DNA of 64,000 nt, taken from contig NZ_SMKW01000023.1 in assembly GCF_004348985.1 (NCBI RefSeq), positions 1-64,000 on the forward strand, written 5' to 3'. The DNA comes from Saccharopolyspora elongata (GTDB lineage Bacteria > Actinomycetota > Actinomycetes > Mycobacteriales > Pseudonocardiaceae). A program made the translations under genes and the position numbers. The notes under the pieces are model-generated. The model saw only the letters and a program-made list of their open reading frames with translations, ran no database searches and was not told where the DNA came from. This document shows positions 15,895-27,922 of the stretch, piece after piece (position 1 is the first letter of the stretch; the number at the start of each line of letters is the position of its first letter).

Positions 15895-15942
15895 GGTCGT
15901 GAGTGGCAACAGTCGCCATGGCGGCCAAAACCACTCACGACC
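15895..15942. terminator. Hairpin of the TCGTGAGTG family
   Basis: GGTCGTGAGTGG (15895-15906) and CCACTCACGACC (15931-15942) form a perfect 12-bp stem, and the loop contains a further CGCCATGGCG palindrome. It starts five bases after a stop codon. The same TCGTGAGTG/CACTCACGA ends recur at 37.3 and 63.0 kb, also just after stops. Confidence 0.7.
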
Positions 15943-15993
15943 TCCTCCGCCCGCTTCGGCCGCCCCGGGGCGCGGTCCTGCGACAATCCGGGC

Positions 15994-19954
<3,961 letters not shown>

Positions 19955-19960
19955 GCCGGG

Positions 19961-20074
19961 GTGAACGGACCGTTCACCGCGATAGGCGGGACGAACGGTC
20001 CATTCACCTCACCGCCAAGCCGGCGCGAACGGACCGTTCACCTCGATAGACGAGGCGAACGGTCCGTTCACCTC
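19961..20074. repeat. Array of four GAACGG-CCGTTC palindromes between convergent genes
   Basis: Four palindromes of 16-17 bp occur at 19961-19977, 19991-20008, 20025-20042 and 20055-20072. The first, GTGAACGG-A-CCGTTCAC, is perfect. They form two 50-bp units (19961-20010 and 20025-20074) that are direct repeats of each other, including the GATAG.CG spacer. Within each unit the two palindromes can also pair into a 15-bp stem. The array fills the space between geosmin synthase and the convergent amidohydrolase stop, so it probably insulates transcription. Confidence 0.75.
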
Positions 20075-21281
20075 AGACCAGGGCGCCGTGCTGGACGACG
20101 TGGCGGATGTGCTCGGGGTTCGCGAGGTTCGCAATGTCCTCCAGCGGGTCGCCGTCGAGGACCACCAGGTCCGCCAGGGCACCCACCCGCAGCGTGCCGA
20201 TCTCGCCGGTCATTCCGAGCAGGTCCGCCGCCGTGGTCGTCGCCGAGCGGATGACCTCCAGCGGCGGCAGGACCTCGCCGCGGATCCGGAACTCCTCGTT
20301 CTGGTGGCGGTGCATGCCGCCGAGCAGGTCGCTGCCGTAGACGATCTTGACGCCGCCGCGGTGCGCCATCTCCAGCGCCGCCAGCCCGGCGCCCAGCACG
20401 TCGTCGACCTTCCGCCAGCTGTCCTCCGGCAGCCCGAACTCGCGGCCCTCGGTCTTCAGCGCCCAGTACGTCACCAGCGTCGGCACCAGGAACGCGTCGT
20501 GTTCGAGGAATTCGGCCACGTTGGACTCGTCGATGAGGTTGCCGTGCTCGATCGACCGGATGCCCGCCCGCAGCGCCCGGCTGACCGAGCGCGCCGTGTA
20601 GGCGTGCGCGGCGACGTAGCGGTTGGCGGCGTCCGCCTCCTCGACGATGGCCCGCAGCTCTTCCATCGAGTACTGGGTGGAGTCGATGCGGTCGGTCGGC
20701 GAGGCCACGCCGCCGCCGGCCATCACCTTGATGTGGTGCGCGCCCTTGCGGAGCTCGTCGCGCGCCGCGGCGCGCACCGCGTCCACGCCGTCGGCGATCC
20801 GGCCGAGCCCGGCGCAGCACTGGTGCCCGTCGTGCACCCGGGTGCCGCGCGGACGGCTGTCCCCGTGCCCGCCGGTCTGGCTGAGCGCCTTGCCGCAGAA
20901 CCCCAGCCGCGGCCCGCGGATGAGCCCCTCGGCCTGCGCGTCGGCCAGCCCGAAGTCGGCGCCGGAGGCGTCGCGGACCGTGGTGAAGCCGCGGTCGAGC
21001 ATCTTCCCCATGATCTGCGCGGCGTGCGCGGTGGCGTAGGACGGTGACCACGTGGGCAGCGCACCGAGATCGGCGGTCGCGGCGGTGACGTGCACGTGCG
21101 CGTCGATCAGCCCGGGCAGGACGGTGGCGCCGGCCAGGTCCACGATCCGCGCGCCGTCCGGCGCGGTCAGGCCGGGTCCGGTCTCGGCGATCCGGCCGTC
21201 GACGCACAGCAGGTCGCCTTCGGCGTACTCGCCGGTCTCGACGTCGAGCAGCTTGCCGGAACGCAGCAGCAGGGCGGTCAC
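20073..21281 (-). CDS. Amidohydrolase family protein (imidazolonepropionase/prolidase-like)
   Basis: The 402-aa protein has the metal-binding DAHVHV at about residues 60-65. Other active-site landmarks are the carboxylated-lysine candidate in HHIKVMAGGGV, HAYTARSVSRALRAGIRSIEHG and YGSDLLGGMH. Its C-terminal ADLVVLDGDPLEDI closes the composite beta-sandwich domain. Relatives include Xaa-Pro dipeptidases and imidazolonepropionase-like hydrolases. It is the last gene of a three-gene minus-strand operon with a GAF protein and an MFS importer, each overlapping the next by four bases, so it probably breaks down the compound the transporter brings in. Confidence 0.85.
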   Translation of the reverse strand: MTALLLRSGKLLDVETGEYAEGDLLCVDGRIAETGPGLTAPDGARIVDLAGATVLPGLIDAHVHVTAATADLGALPTWSPSYATAHAAQIMGKMLDRGFTTVRDASGADFGLADAQAEGLIRGPRLGFCGKALSQTGGHGDSRPRGTRVHDGHQCCAGLGRIADGVDAVRAAARDELRKGAHHIKVMAGGGVASPTDRIDSTQYSMEELRAIVEEADAANRYVAAHAYTARSVSRALRAGIRSIEHGNLIDESNVAEFLEHDAFLVPTLVTYWALKTEGREFGLPEDSWRKVDDVLGAGLAALEMAHRGGVKIVYGSDLLGGMHRHQNEEFRIRGEVLPPLEVIRSATTTAADLLGMTGEIGTLRVGALADLVVLDGDPLEDIANLANPEHIRHVVQHGALV

Positions 21282-21739
21282 GAGTTCGACTCCTCCGTGG
21301 TGTTGTCGAGGCGCTGGACGAGTTCGGCCAGCGCGGGAACGGCCAGCGCCGCCAGCTCGGCGGCGCGGTCCACCTGGGCCTGGCCGTAGGCGTGCTCGGC
21401 GTCGAGCAGGGCGAGGGTGCCCAGGGTGGTGCCGTCGGTGCCGATGACCGGCACGTTGATCACCGAGCCGCAGCCGAGCTCCGCGATCAACGTGTGGTCG
21501 GCGAAGACCTGGCGGACCGACTCCGCATCGGGCCCGAAGAACGGCTTCTGCCGCCGGATGCAGCGGTCCAGCCAGTCTGCGGCGACCTCGACGGACTTCT
21601 CGCCGCCCACCGGGTACTGCTCGGGGTGGCTGGTGTGCGCCCGGTGCAGCACGCGGCGGCCGGGCAGCCAGGCCAGCACGGTGAACAGCCGGACGCCGAT
21701 CTCCCGCCGGATTTCTTCTTCCACTGTGGACAAATTCAT
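21278..21739 (-). CDS. Single-domain GAF protein
   Basis: The 153-aa protein consists almost entirely of one GAF domain. It has FTVLAWLPGRRVLHRAH, then GGEKSVEVAADWLDRCIRRQKPFFG, then IAELGCGSVINVPVIGTDGTTLGTLALLD, the characteristic core strands. No catalytic or output domain is attached. It overlaps both neighbours by four bases (ATGA type), so it is translated in a fixed ratio with the amidohydrolase and transporter. It may sense the substrate or be a degenerate enzyme subunit. Stand-alone GAF proteins in catabolic operons are seen elsewhere but rarely explained. Confidence 0.8.
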   Translation of the reverse strand: MNLSTVEEEIRREIGVRLFTVLAWLPGRRVLHRAHTSHPEQYPVGGEKSVEVAADWLDRCIRRQKPFFGPDAESVRQVFADHTLIAELGCGSVINVPVIGTDGTTLGTLALLDAEHAYGQAQVDRAAELAALAVPALAELVQRLDNTTEESNS

Positions 21740-23115
21740 CGCACGCCCGCCCTCTCGGCGTCGGGTTCTGCCACGTCTTCCAGGGACCGGCCCGCGGTGG
21801 ACAGGCCGAACAGCAGCGTGCACACCACGCCGATCGCCAGCACCGCGGTGGTCATGCCGAACACGCCCCCGAAGCCCAGCGAGGCGGCGAACACGCCGAT
21901 CACCGACGGTGCGATGATGCTGCCGACGCGGCCGAACGCGCTGGCCAGCCCGGTGCCCGACGCGCGGATCCAGGTGGGGAACACCTCCGGGGTGTAGGAG
22001 TACACCGCCGCGTAGGTGCCGTTGAGGAAGAACGACAGCACCGCCGCCGCAACCGTGATCATCACCGGGTCGGTCATCTGCGACATCCAGAACGCGCTGG
22101 CCGCGGAGCCCGCCAGGTAGAGCGCGATGGTGTTCTTGCGGTCCAGGAACTCGCCCAGCCACGCCGCCGAGAAGTAACCCGGCACCTGCGCGAGGTAGAT
22201 GATGATCGAGAACTCGAAGCTCTTGGTGACGGTGATGCCCTGCTTCACCAGCAGCGTCGGGATCCAGGTGAAGAAGCCGTAGTAGGAGAAGGTGATCACG
22301 AACCAGATCAGCCAGGTGATCGCGGTGCGCCGCGCCATCCGGCCGCTCCACAGGTACTTCAGCGCGGAGAACAGGCCGACCTTGCGGGCCTCGGCGGGCT
22401 TTTCCACCGCGACCTCCGGCACCGGCGGGAGTTCGGCCCCGGTCGCCGCGCGAACCTTGCGCTCCAGGTCGACGACGATCGCTTCGGCTTCGGCGGTCCT
22501 GCCGTTGGCCAGCAGGTAGCGGGGCGATTCCGGCAGCGAACGCCGCCACCACAGCAGCATCAGGATCGGCAGTGCGGTGATCACCTGCGCCCAGCGCCAG
22601 CCCTCGGGCATCGGCTGCACCACGAACCGGCCGAGCAGCGCGGCACCGACGAAGCCGAAGGAGAAGAAGCCGGCCAGCGCGCCGACGAACCAGCCGCGCC
22701 GCGCGGCCGGGACGAACTCGGACAGGAACGGCGCGATGATCGCGCTTTCCGCGCCCGTCCCGAATCCGGCCAGCACCCGGGCGACGAGGAAGATCTCGTA
22801 GTTCGGGGCGACCGCGGCGACGACGGAGAACACCGCGTAGACCGCCAGCGCCCACATCATGACCTTGCGGCGGCCGATGCGGTCGCCGAGCAGCCCGGCG
22901 CAGGTGGCGCCGAACAGGAAGCCGAACGGGGCGGCCGAGCCGACGAGGCCGAGCTGTGCGTTGGTCAGGCCCCACACGTCCTGCACGCTCGGCATCAGGA
23001 AGGCCACGACGGCCGCGTCCATCCCGTCGAAGGTGTAGCCGAGCCCGCCGATCAACAACAAGAAGTAGTGCGGTCGGCTCAGCGGGAGCCGGTCCAACCG
23101 GGCTAGCAGGGACAA
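21736..23115 (-). CDS. MFS importer of the aromatic-acid/sugar porter type
   Basis: The 459-aa protein has twelve predicted helices. Signatures are GGLGYTFDGMDAAVVAFLMP in helix 1, GLLGDRIGRRKVM (motif A), LPESPRYLLANGR before the large central loop and YTPEVFPTWIRASGTG in helix 10, as in the AAHS and sugar porter families. The start is taken as TTG 23115, with CTGGAGG seven bases upstream, giving MSLLARLDRLPLSRPH. ATG 23163 is possible but overlaps the promoter -10 region and has no RBS. It leads the operon with the GAF and amidohydrolase genes and is divergent from the RpiR regulator. Confidence 0.85.
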   Translation of the reverse strand: MSLLARLDRLPLSRPHYFLLLIGGLGYTFDGMDAAVVAFLMPSVQDVWGLTNAQLGLVGSAAPFGFLFGATCAGLLGDRIGRRKVMMWALAVYAVFSVVAAVAPNYEIFLVARVLAGFGTGAESAIIAPFLSEFVPAARRGWFVGALAGFFSFGFVGAALLGRFVVQPMPEGWRWAQVITALPILMLLWWRRSLPESPRYLLANGRTAEAEAIVVDLERKVRAATGAELPPVPEVAVEKPAEARKVGLFSALKYLWSGRMARRTAITWLIWFVITFSYYGFFTWIPTLLVKQGITVTKSFEFSIIIYLAQVPGYFSAAWLGEFLDRKNTIALYLAGSAASAFWMSQMTDPVMITVAAAVLSFFLNGTYAAVYSYTPEVFPTWIRASGTGLASAFGRVGSIIAPSVIGVFAASLGFGGVFGMTTAVLAIGVVCTLLFGLSTAGRSLEDVAEPDAERAGVR

Positions 23116-23156
23116 GGGTGCCTCCAGGAGTTTCACAGCACCGGACGAAGTGACTG

Positions 23157-23198
23157 GCAACATATAGTGCAGTAATCTTGATTTGCAATACCTGTTGC
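23157..23198. promoter_or_regulatory. Divergent promoter with inverted repeat for MFS operon and RpiR gene
   Basis: On the minus strand TTGCAA is followed after 16 bases by TATATG, a plausible promoter for the MFS operon. GCAACA (23157-23162) and TGTTGC (23193-23198) form an inverted repeat around it, and TGCA occurs twice inside. It lies between the MFS start and the divergent RpiR gene, so it is a natural operator for that regulator. Confidence 0.45.
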
Positions 23199-23263
23199 GT
23201 TTTCGGCTCGTTACAGTGTGCTTCGAGAGGTGCCGACACCGAACGGCCGACGAGGGGAACACG

Positions 23264-24157
23264 ATGACCACCGACAGCGCCACCACCAGCGCGGCCGGGG
23301 AATCCGACGGATTCGAGACCTGGCTGCGCGGGCGCGTGCCCGAGCGCGGACTGCGCAGCAAGGGCGCGTCGGTGCTGGAGGTGCTGCTCACGCAGCCCCG
23401 GCGGGCGTCCTACAGCTCCGCCGCCGAGGCCGCCGAGCTGGCCGGCGTCAACGTCGCGACGGTCAGCCGCACCGCGCAGGCGCTAGGCTTCAGCGGCTGG
23501 TCGGACCTGCAGCAGGAGTTGCGCGCGCGTTTCCTGTCCTCGCTGAGCGCCCCTGAGGTCGCCGCGGCGCAGCACACCGAGGGCGAGCTCGGTGCCGCGT
23601 CGCTGCGCCGGGACCTGGAGTCGCTGGCCATGCTCGACCGGCGGTTCGACGAGCAGCAGATCCGCACCATCGCCGAGGCGATCGCGCAGGCGCGGCGAGT
23701 GCTGATCGTCGCCCACGGCAGCTACGCCTCGATCGGCGCGGCGCTGAGCCACAACGTGCGGCTGGCCGGGTACGACGCGACCCTGACGTACGACGCCGAC
23801 CTGGCCAACGCGGTGTCCCGGATCGAACCCGGCGACGTGCTGGTGGCGATCAGCTTCTGGCGGCTGTACCAGCACACCGTGACCGCGGCCGAGGAAGCGC
23901 ACAGCCGCGGCGCCCGGGTCTTCGTGCTCTCCGATGCGGCCAGCCCGGACCTGGCCGCCGCGGCGGAGGAGGTGCTGCTGATCCCCGCCGAAGGCGTGGC
24001 CTTCTTCCCGTCCCTCGCGCCAGGACTGGCGGTCGCGCAGGCCATCGTCGCCCAGCTATCCACAGTGGACCCCGAGCGAACCCGCAAGTCCATCGAAGCG
24101 GCCGAGACCCAGTGGTCCCGCTTCGGGCTGATGCACCGCCAGCCCCGGCGCGGCTGA
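23264..24157 (+). CDS. MurR/RpiR-family transcriptional regulator
   Basis: The 297-aa protein has an N-terminal RpiR HTH (SAAEAAELAGVNVATVSRTAQALGFSGWSDLQ, about residues 50-82) and a C-terminal SIS domain for phosphosugar-like ligands (VLIVAHGSYASIGAALSHNVRLAGY and GDVLVAISFWRLYQHT, about 145-220). ATG 23264 is preceded by GAGGGGA. It is divergent from the MFS-GAF-amidohydrolase operon and is the obvious candidate regulator. In several actinobacteria, RpiR members of this length control amino-acid or purine-derivative catabolism rather than sugars, which fits the amidohydrolase. Confidence 0.88.
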   Translation: MTTDSATTSAAGESDGFETWLRGRVPERGLRSKGASVLEVLLTQPRRASYSSAAEAAELAGVNVATVSRTAQALGFSGWSDLQQELRARFLSSLSAPEVAAAQHTEGELGAASLRRDLESLAMLDRRFDEQQIRTIAEAIAQARRVLIVAHGSYASIGAALSHNVRLAGYDATLTYDADLANAVSRIEPGDVLVAISFWRLYQHTVTAAEEAHSRGARVFVLSDAASPDLAAAAEEVLLIPAEGVAFFPSLAPGLAVAQAIVAQLSTVDPERTRKSIEAAETQWSRFGLMHRQPRRG

Positions 24158-24272
24158 AGCCGGGGACCGCGCCGTTCCCGCCGATTCACCGCGCCGAAAC
24201 GGCGAACCGGCGCGAAGCCGGGGCACAACCCTGGAAATCCGGGTCGCGCCCCGGCCGAGCGAGCGGTAGACG

Positions 24273-24986
24273 CTAGATGCCGCCCACCCGTGGGAGCGGA
24301 ATCTCCGGCACCAGCCTCGGCCGGACCCCCACCTCGCTCGACGCGGTCGACGGCGCCGACGCTCCCACCACCGCGGTCCAGTGCGCGAGGTACTTGGCCG
24401 CCTCGGCCGCCAGCAACGCGTCCAGCTCCACCCGGTTGGCGTTCTTGCGCAGCCGCAACGGCTTTCCGCGGCGAACGTCGAGCACCATCGGCGTCGCCTC
24501 CGGCCGCAGGGCCGGCATCGCATGCTCCAGGAGCCGCAGCGCCAGGCTCGCGGAGTCCGTGCCCAGCTCGGGTTCCTTCAGGTACGGCAGCACGACCTCG
24601 GTGCGGCCGTCCTGGCGCCGCAGCGCCAGCGAACTCCGGTCCGAGATGGTGACCGCGAGGCCGCCGATGTTCCACCGCGCGGAGGTCATCGGCACACCGA
24701 CCGCCTTCGCCCTGCCCCACCAGCGCTGGAATCCCGCGTGCAGCTCCTGGAAGTGGGGCTGCTGCACCGGACGCGCCTGCCGCACCGCCGCCGCGACGAT
24801 CTCCACCGCATCCGGCGAGGTCACCGCCCGCCGCAGCGCCAGCCGGAACGGCCCGTAGAACGCCCAGGCCATGCTCGTCTCATCGAGGTAGATATCCCGC
24901 TGGTCCCGCACGATGCCCGCGCAACCGCGCGGCGTGCTGCGCATGTAGTCGAGGAACGAACCGAGACTGATCTGCACACCGTCCAC
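24273..24986 (-). CDS. Hypothetical protein (237 aa)
   Basis: GTG 24986 follows GGAAGGGG, giving a start of VDGVQISLGSFLDYM. A longer in-frame extension exists but has no RBS. The protein is soluble, with a helical N-terminal half (AWAFYGPFRLALRRAVTS, FQELHAGFQRWWGRAKAVGV) and a strand-rich centre (WNIGGLAVTISDRSSLALR, TEVVLPYLKEPELG). A tail contains LRKNANRVELDALLAAEAAKYL. I do not recognise a family. It is convergent with the RpiR gene and 266 bp from the next MFS gene; a promoter-like TAGAAT and a GAACA-TT-TGTTC palindrome lie upstream of its start. Confidence 0.65.
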   Translation of the reverse strand: MDGVQISLGSFLDYMRSTPRGCAGIVRDQRDIYLDETSMAWAFYGPFRLALRRAVTSPDAVEIVAAAVRQARPVQQPHFQELHAGFQRWWGRAKAVGVPMTSARWNIGGLAVTISDRSSLALRRQDGRTEVVLPYLKEPELGTDSASLALRLLEHAMPALRPEATPMVLDVRRGKPLRLRKNANRVELDALLAAEAAKYLAHWTAVVGASAPSTASSEVGVRPRLVPEIPLPRVGGI

Positions 24987-25097
24987 GAGTGCCCCTTCCC
25001 GCGGTCGAGGGCAGCATTCAGCGCCACTGCGATCCGCCCCCGAAAGTGACGGTCCACAGTGGTCCAAATGTGCCCAATCCCCCTGCCCGACAACATC

Positions 25098-25135
25098 ATT
25101 CTAGCACCCCGGCGCCGGTTTTAGAACATTTGTTC
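25098..25135 (-). promoter_or_regulatory. Promoter-like region and palindrome before the 237-aa gene
   Basis: On the minus strand TAGAAT (25103-25098) is a good -10 box, with TTCTAA 17 bases upstream as a weak -35. GAACA-TT-TGTTC (25124-25135) is a perfect palindrome overlapping that -35. The half-site GAACA/TGTTC also forms TGTTCGAACA at 26462, on the far side of the intervening MFS gene. Confidence 0.35.
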
Positions 25136-25173
25136 GTCACCTTTTCGAGGGTTCGCGACGCCCGACCAGTCGC

Positions 25174-25209
25174 GATGCCGGCGGCACCACCGGGTGGTGC
25201 GCCGGCATC
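25174..25209 (-). terminator. Hairpin downstream of the MFS gene
   Basis: GATGCCGGCGGCACCACC (25174-25191) pairs with GGTGGTGCGCCGGCATC (25193-25209) with one bulge and a one-base loop on paper, in practice a small loop. It lies 43 bases after the MFS stop at 25253 and has no U-tract. Confidence 0.65.
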
Positions 25210-25252
25210 GCCAACCGGCTCGTCGGTGCTCGGGATGCGGCGGCTCCACCGA

Positions 25253-26434
25253 TCACCTCCGCCGTACCAGCAGCACTAACGGCAGCAGGGCCAGCACTCC
25301 ACCCACCACCCCCAGCGCCGCGAATCCACCTGCCGCGAGGATCGCCGTGGAGGCGAGGCTTGCGGCCGCGGCCGCGCCCCACACCGCCGCGTCCACGGCA
25401 CCCTCGATCTGCATCCGGTCCGCTGCCGGCAACTGCCGGGTGATCTGTCCGCTGCCACCGACGAAGCACAGGTTCCACCCGTAGCCCAGCAGGAACAGGG
25501 CCGCCATGCGCAGCGGATCGCCCTCGCCGAACGCGGCGACCGCACTGGACAGGACGAGCGTGGCCAGGCCGGACGCCATCACCGGCCGGGTGCCGAACCG
25601 GTCCACCAATCGCCCGGTGACCGGGGAGAGCACGAACATGCCGAGCGTGTGCGCTGACAACACCGCACCGACCATGCCCAACCCCGCACCGTGGTGGTGC
25701 ATGTCAAGCGGCGCCGCCGTCATGATCCCGACCATCACCACCTGCGCGCTCGCCATCACCAGCAGCGCACTGCGGGCCGCGGGCACCCGCAGCAGACGCC
25801 CGGGCCGCACTCCCGGCACCCCGCCCCCCGCGCCCGCTCCGGCAGGCGCGCCGAACCCAGCGGCCACACCCACCGCACAACAGGTCGCAGCGGCGAGGAA
25901 GGCGCAGGCCGGCCCGGGCCAGCCGAGCAGCCCGCCAAGCGCCGCAGCGGGCGCGATCAGCAGCGGCCCGCCCACGGCGCCGAGGGTGGCCGCCCAGACG
26001 ACCACGCCGATCGCCTGCCCTCGCCGGTGCGACGGGTACATCTCCGCGGCCGCGTACCGGGACAACTGCGCGCCGGCGTTGCCAATACCGAGCAACAGCA
26101 ATCCCACGCACAGTCCGACCGCATCCTGATGGATCGCGGCCAGGGTGGCGGCCGAACCACCCGCGGTGGCAAAGCCGTAACCGAGCAGCAGCCCGGCCCG
26201 CCGGCCCCACCGGTTCATCCCACGGCTGAGCAGCAATGCGCCCAGGCCGGTGCCGACGACACCGGCGGTGTTGGGCACCGCGGCCCACGCCGTGCCCAGC
26301 TGAGCTCCGGCGATGATCGTGCTCACCGCGCTCGCGATGCCCATCGCCGCGTTCATCACCACGGTGCCCGCGCACAGCGCTCGGGTCGCGCGTCGCCGCC
26401 GATCGATCGTCCCAGCTCGAAGCATGGTCATCAC
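25253..26434 (-). CDS. MFS transporter, divergent from an Lrp-type regulator
   Basis: The 393-aa protein has about twelve hydrophobic helices (for example VVWAATLGAVGGPLLIAPAAALGGL, ALLVMASAQVVMVGIMTAAPL) and loops with RGMNRWGRRAGLLLG and GRLVDRFGTRPVMASGL that resemble motif A. Length and composition fit a 12-helix small-molecule exporter or sensor-coupled permease. Three ATG codons within nine bases (26434, 26431, 26425) make the exact start uncertain; no RBS is visible. The divergent Lrp/AsnC gene suggests control by an amino acid, so the cargo could be an amino acid or related amine. Confidence 0.8.
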   Translation of the reverse strand: MMTMLRAGTIDRRRRATRALCAGTVVMNAAMGIASAVSTIIAGAQLGTAWAAVPNTAGVVGTGLGALLLSRGMNRWGRRAGLLLGYGFATAGGSAATLAAIHQDAVGLCVGLLLLGIGNAGAQLSRYAAAEMYPSHRRGQAIGVVVWAATLGAVGGPLLIAPAAALGGLLGWPGPACAFLAAATCCAVGVAAGFGAPAGAGAGGGVPGVRPGRLLRVPAARSALLVMASAQVVMVGIMTAAPLDMHHHGAGLGMVGAVLSAHTLGMFVLSPVTGRLVDRFGTRPVMASGLATLVLSSAVAAFGEGDPLRMAALFLLGYGWNLCFVGGSGQITRQLPAADRMQIEGAVDAAVWGAAAAASLASTAILAAGGFAALGVVGGVLALLPLVLLVRRR

Positions 26435-26461
26435 AGTAGAAAACCGGTTCGGCGACTTGAA

Positions 26462-26471
26462 TGTTCGAACA
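26462..26471. promoter_or_regulatory. TGTTCGAACA palindrome in the MFS/Lrp intergenic region
   Basis: A perfect 10-bp palindrome lies 27 bases upstream of the MFS start and 61 before the Lrp start. Lrp-type regulators often bind dyads in such divergent regions. Short length limits confidence. Confidence 0.35.
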
Positions 26472-26531
26472 GCGGTGATCGATGCCGCTCGGTTGTTGAT
26501 CGCAAAGCGACGATGCCCTGATACTTTCCGA

Positions 26532-27023
26532 ATGGAGAAGCCGCTCGATCAGACCGACTGGCGCATCCTCGCCGAACTCCAGGAGAACGGTCGGCTGTCG
26601 TACAACCAGCTGGGCCGCCGGGTCAACCTGTCATCGCCCGCAGTGGCCGAACGGGTGCGCAGGCTGGAGGAAGCCGGGGTGATCACCGGCTACCAGGCAC
26701 GGGTGGACCCGGCGAAGGCGGGCCTGCCGCTGACTGCGTTCGTGCAGATGCGCTGCCAACTCGGCCGCTGCCTGTTGAAGACCACCACCGCGGCCGACCT
26801 TCCCGAAGTGGTCGAGGTGCACAAGCTCAGCGGCAGCTCGTGCAGCATGCTCAAGGTCCGGGTGACGTCAATGCGGCACTTGGAGGGCCTGTTCGAGCGG
26901 CTCGGCGAGCACGGCGAGATGCACTCGTACGTCGTGCTGTCCACCCAGTACGAGGGGCGACCGGTCGAGCCCCCGCCAACCGACGCCCGCCCGGTTACCG
27001 ACCCGGCCGGCTGGAGTCGCTGA
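26532..27023 (+). CDS. Lrp/AsnC-family transcriptional regulator
   Basis: The 163-aa protein has the N-terminal winged HTH (DQTDWRILAELQENGRLSYN, then LGRRVNLSSPAVAERVRRLEEAGVITGY, residues about 5-52) and the C-terminal RAM effector-binding domain (LTAFVQMRC, LPEVVEVHKLSGSSCSMLKVRV). Length matches the family. ATG 26532 has no RBS, so a leaderless mRNA is likely. It probably controls the divergent MFS gene and itself in response to an amino acid. Confidence 0.92.
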   Translation: MEKPLDQTDWRILAELQENGRLSYNQLGRRVNLSSPAVAERVRRLEEAGVITGYQARVDPAKAGLPLTAFVQMRCQLGRCLLKTTTAADLPEVVEVHKLSGSSCSMLKVRVTSMRHLEGLFERLGEHGEMHSYVVLSTQYEGRPVEPPPTDARPVTDPAGWSR

Positions 27024-27087
27024 CGAGCGGCAACTGCGAAGATCTCGTCGCAGGATCAGTCGTTCCGCCGCTCCGGGTCGGCCGCGC

Positions 27088-27894
27088 TCAGCCGAGAGCG
27101 CGGTGCACGGACCGCCCGAGGCTCGCGATCGCATCGCAGGCCGGCCCGCCGCGGTAGCCGGCGGCGGAGCGCTCGTCGGTGAGCTCGTCGACCAGCACCG
27201 CCACCACCGCGCGCGGCCGGGCGTCGCCGATCAGCCCCACGTCGTGGCGCAGCCCGAGCAGCTCGCCGGTCTTGTTCCAGCACTGCGCGCCGTCCGGCAG
27301 CAGCGCGGGCAGCCGGTCCCGGACCTGCTGCCGCGACAGGACGTCGAGCGCGTGCTCGGTCAGTTCCGGCGGCAGCGCCGACCCCTCGGCCAGCGCGGCG
27401 AGCACGCGCGCCTGGTCCAGCGCCGTGGTCTCGTTGCGGCCCGGGGCGTTGACGTCCATCAGCCGCCGCTGGACCCGGGTCGCCGTGCAGCCCAGGTCGG
27501 CGGCGCAGGCCCGGATCGCCTCGAACCCGACCGCGTCGATCACCGCGTTCGTGGCGGCGTTGTCGCTGATCACGATCATCAGCGTGATCAGGTCGCGCAG
27601 CGAGATCGCCGTCACGCTGGGAAGTTCCCGCAGCACCCCGAAACCGCCGGCCCGCTCCGCGGGCAGCTCGACCTCGGCGTCCAGCCCGAGCCGACCCTCG
27701 TGCACGGCGCGCAGCGCGGTGATCATGATCAAGACCTTGATCGTGCTGGCGGCGTGCACGACCCGCTCGGCGTCGACCAGCACCGGTTCCCGCTCGTCGA
27801 GATCCCAGGCGGCGAACCCAATCCGCCCGGGCAGGCCCCCGAACGCCGCCTCGGCCCGCAACCGCTCCGCAAACCCCACCACGCGCCTCCCCAA
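27088..27894 (-). CDS. Class A beta-lactamase-like serine hydrolase, no signal peptide
   Basis: The 268-aa protein has all three penicillin-recognising motifs in the right order: Ser-x-x-Lys as STIK about residue 50, SDN about 108 and KTG about 207 (CWNKTGELLGL). The general-base region around NAPGRNETTALDQARVL resembles the omega loop. No signal peptide or lipobox is present, unlike secreted beta-lactamases, so a cytoplasmic esterase or amidase role is likely. It follows two permease genes on the same strand (28 bp gap), which suggests hydrolysis of an imported amide or peptide. Antibiotic resistance cannot be concluded. Confidence 0.8.
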   Translation of the reverse strand: MGRRVVGFAERLRAEAAFGGLPGRIGFAAWDLDEREPVLVDAERVVHAASTIKVLIMITALRAVHEGRLGLDAEVELPAERAGGFGVLRELPSVTAISLRDLITLMIVISDNAATNAVIDAVGFEAIRACAADLGCTATRVQRRLMDVNAPGRNETTALDQARVLAALAEGSALPPELTEHALDVLSRQQVRDRLPALLPDGAQCWNKTGELLGLRHDVGLIGDARPRAVVAVLVDELTDERSAAGYRGGPACDAIASLGRSVHRALG

Positions 27895-27922
27895 CTGATT
27901 CCTCGGGCGGGCCCTGCCCGGG

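Noticed and set aside
27088-27894. Antibiotic-resistance beta-lactamase
   Set aside because: Motifs are present but no signal peptide, and the operon context is catabolic; a resistance call is not supported.
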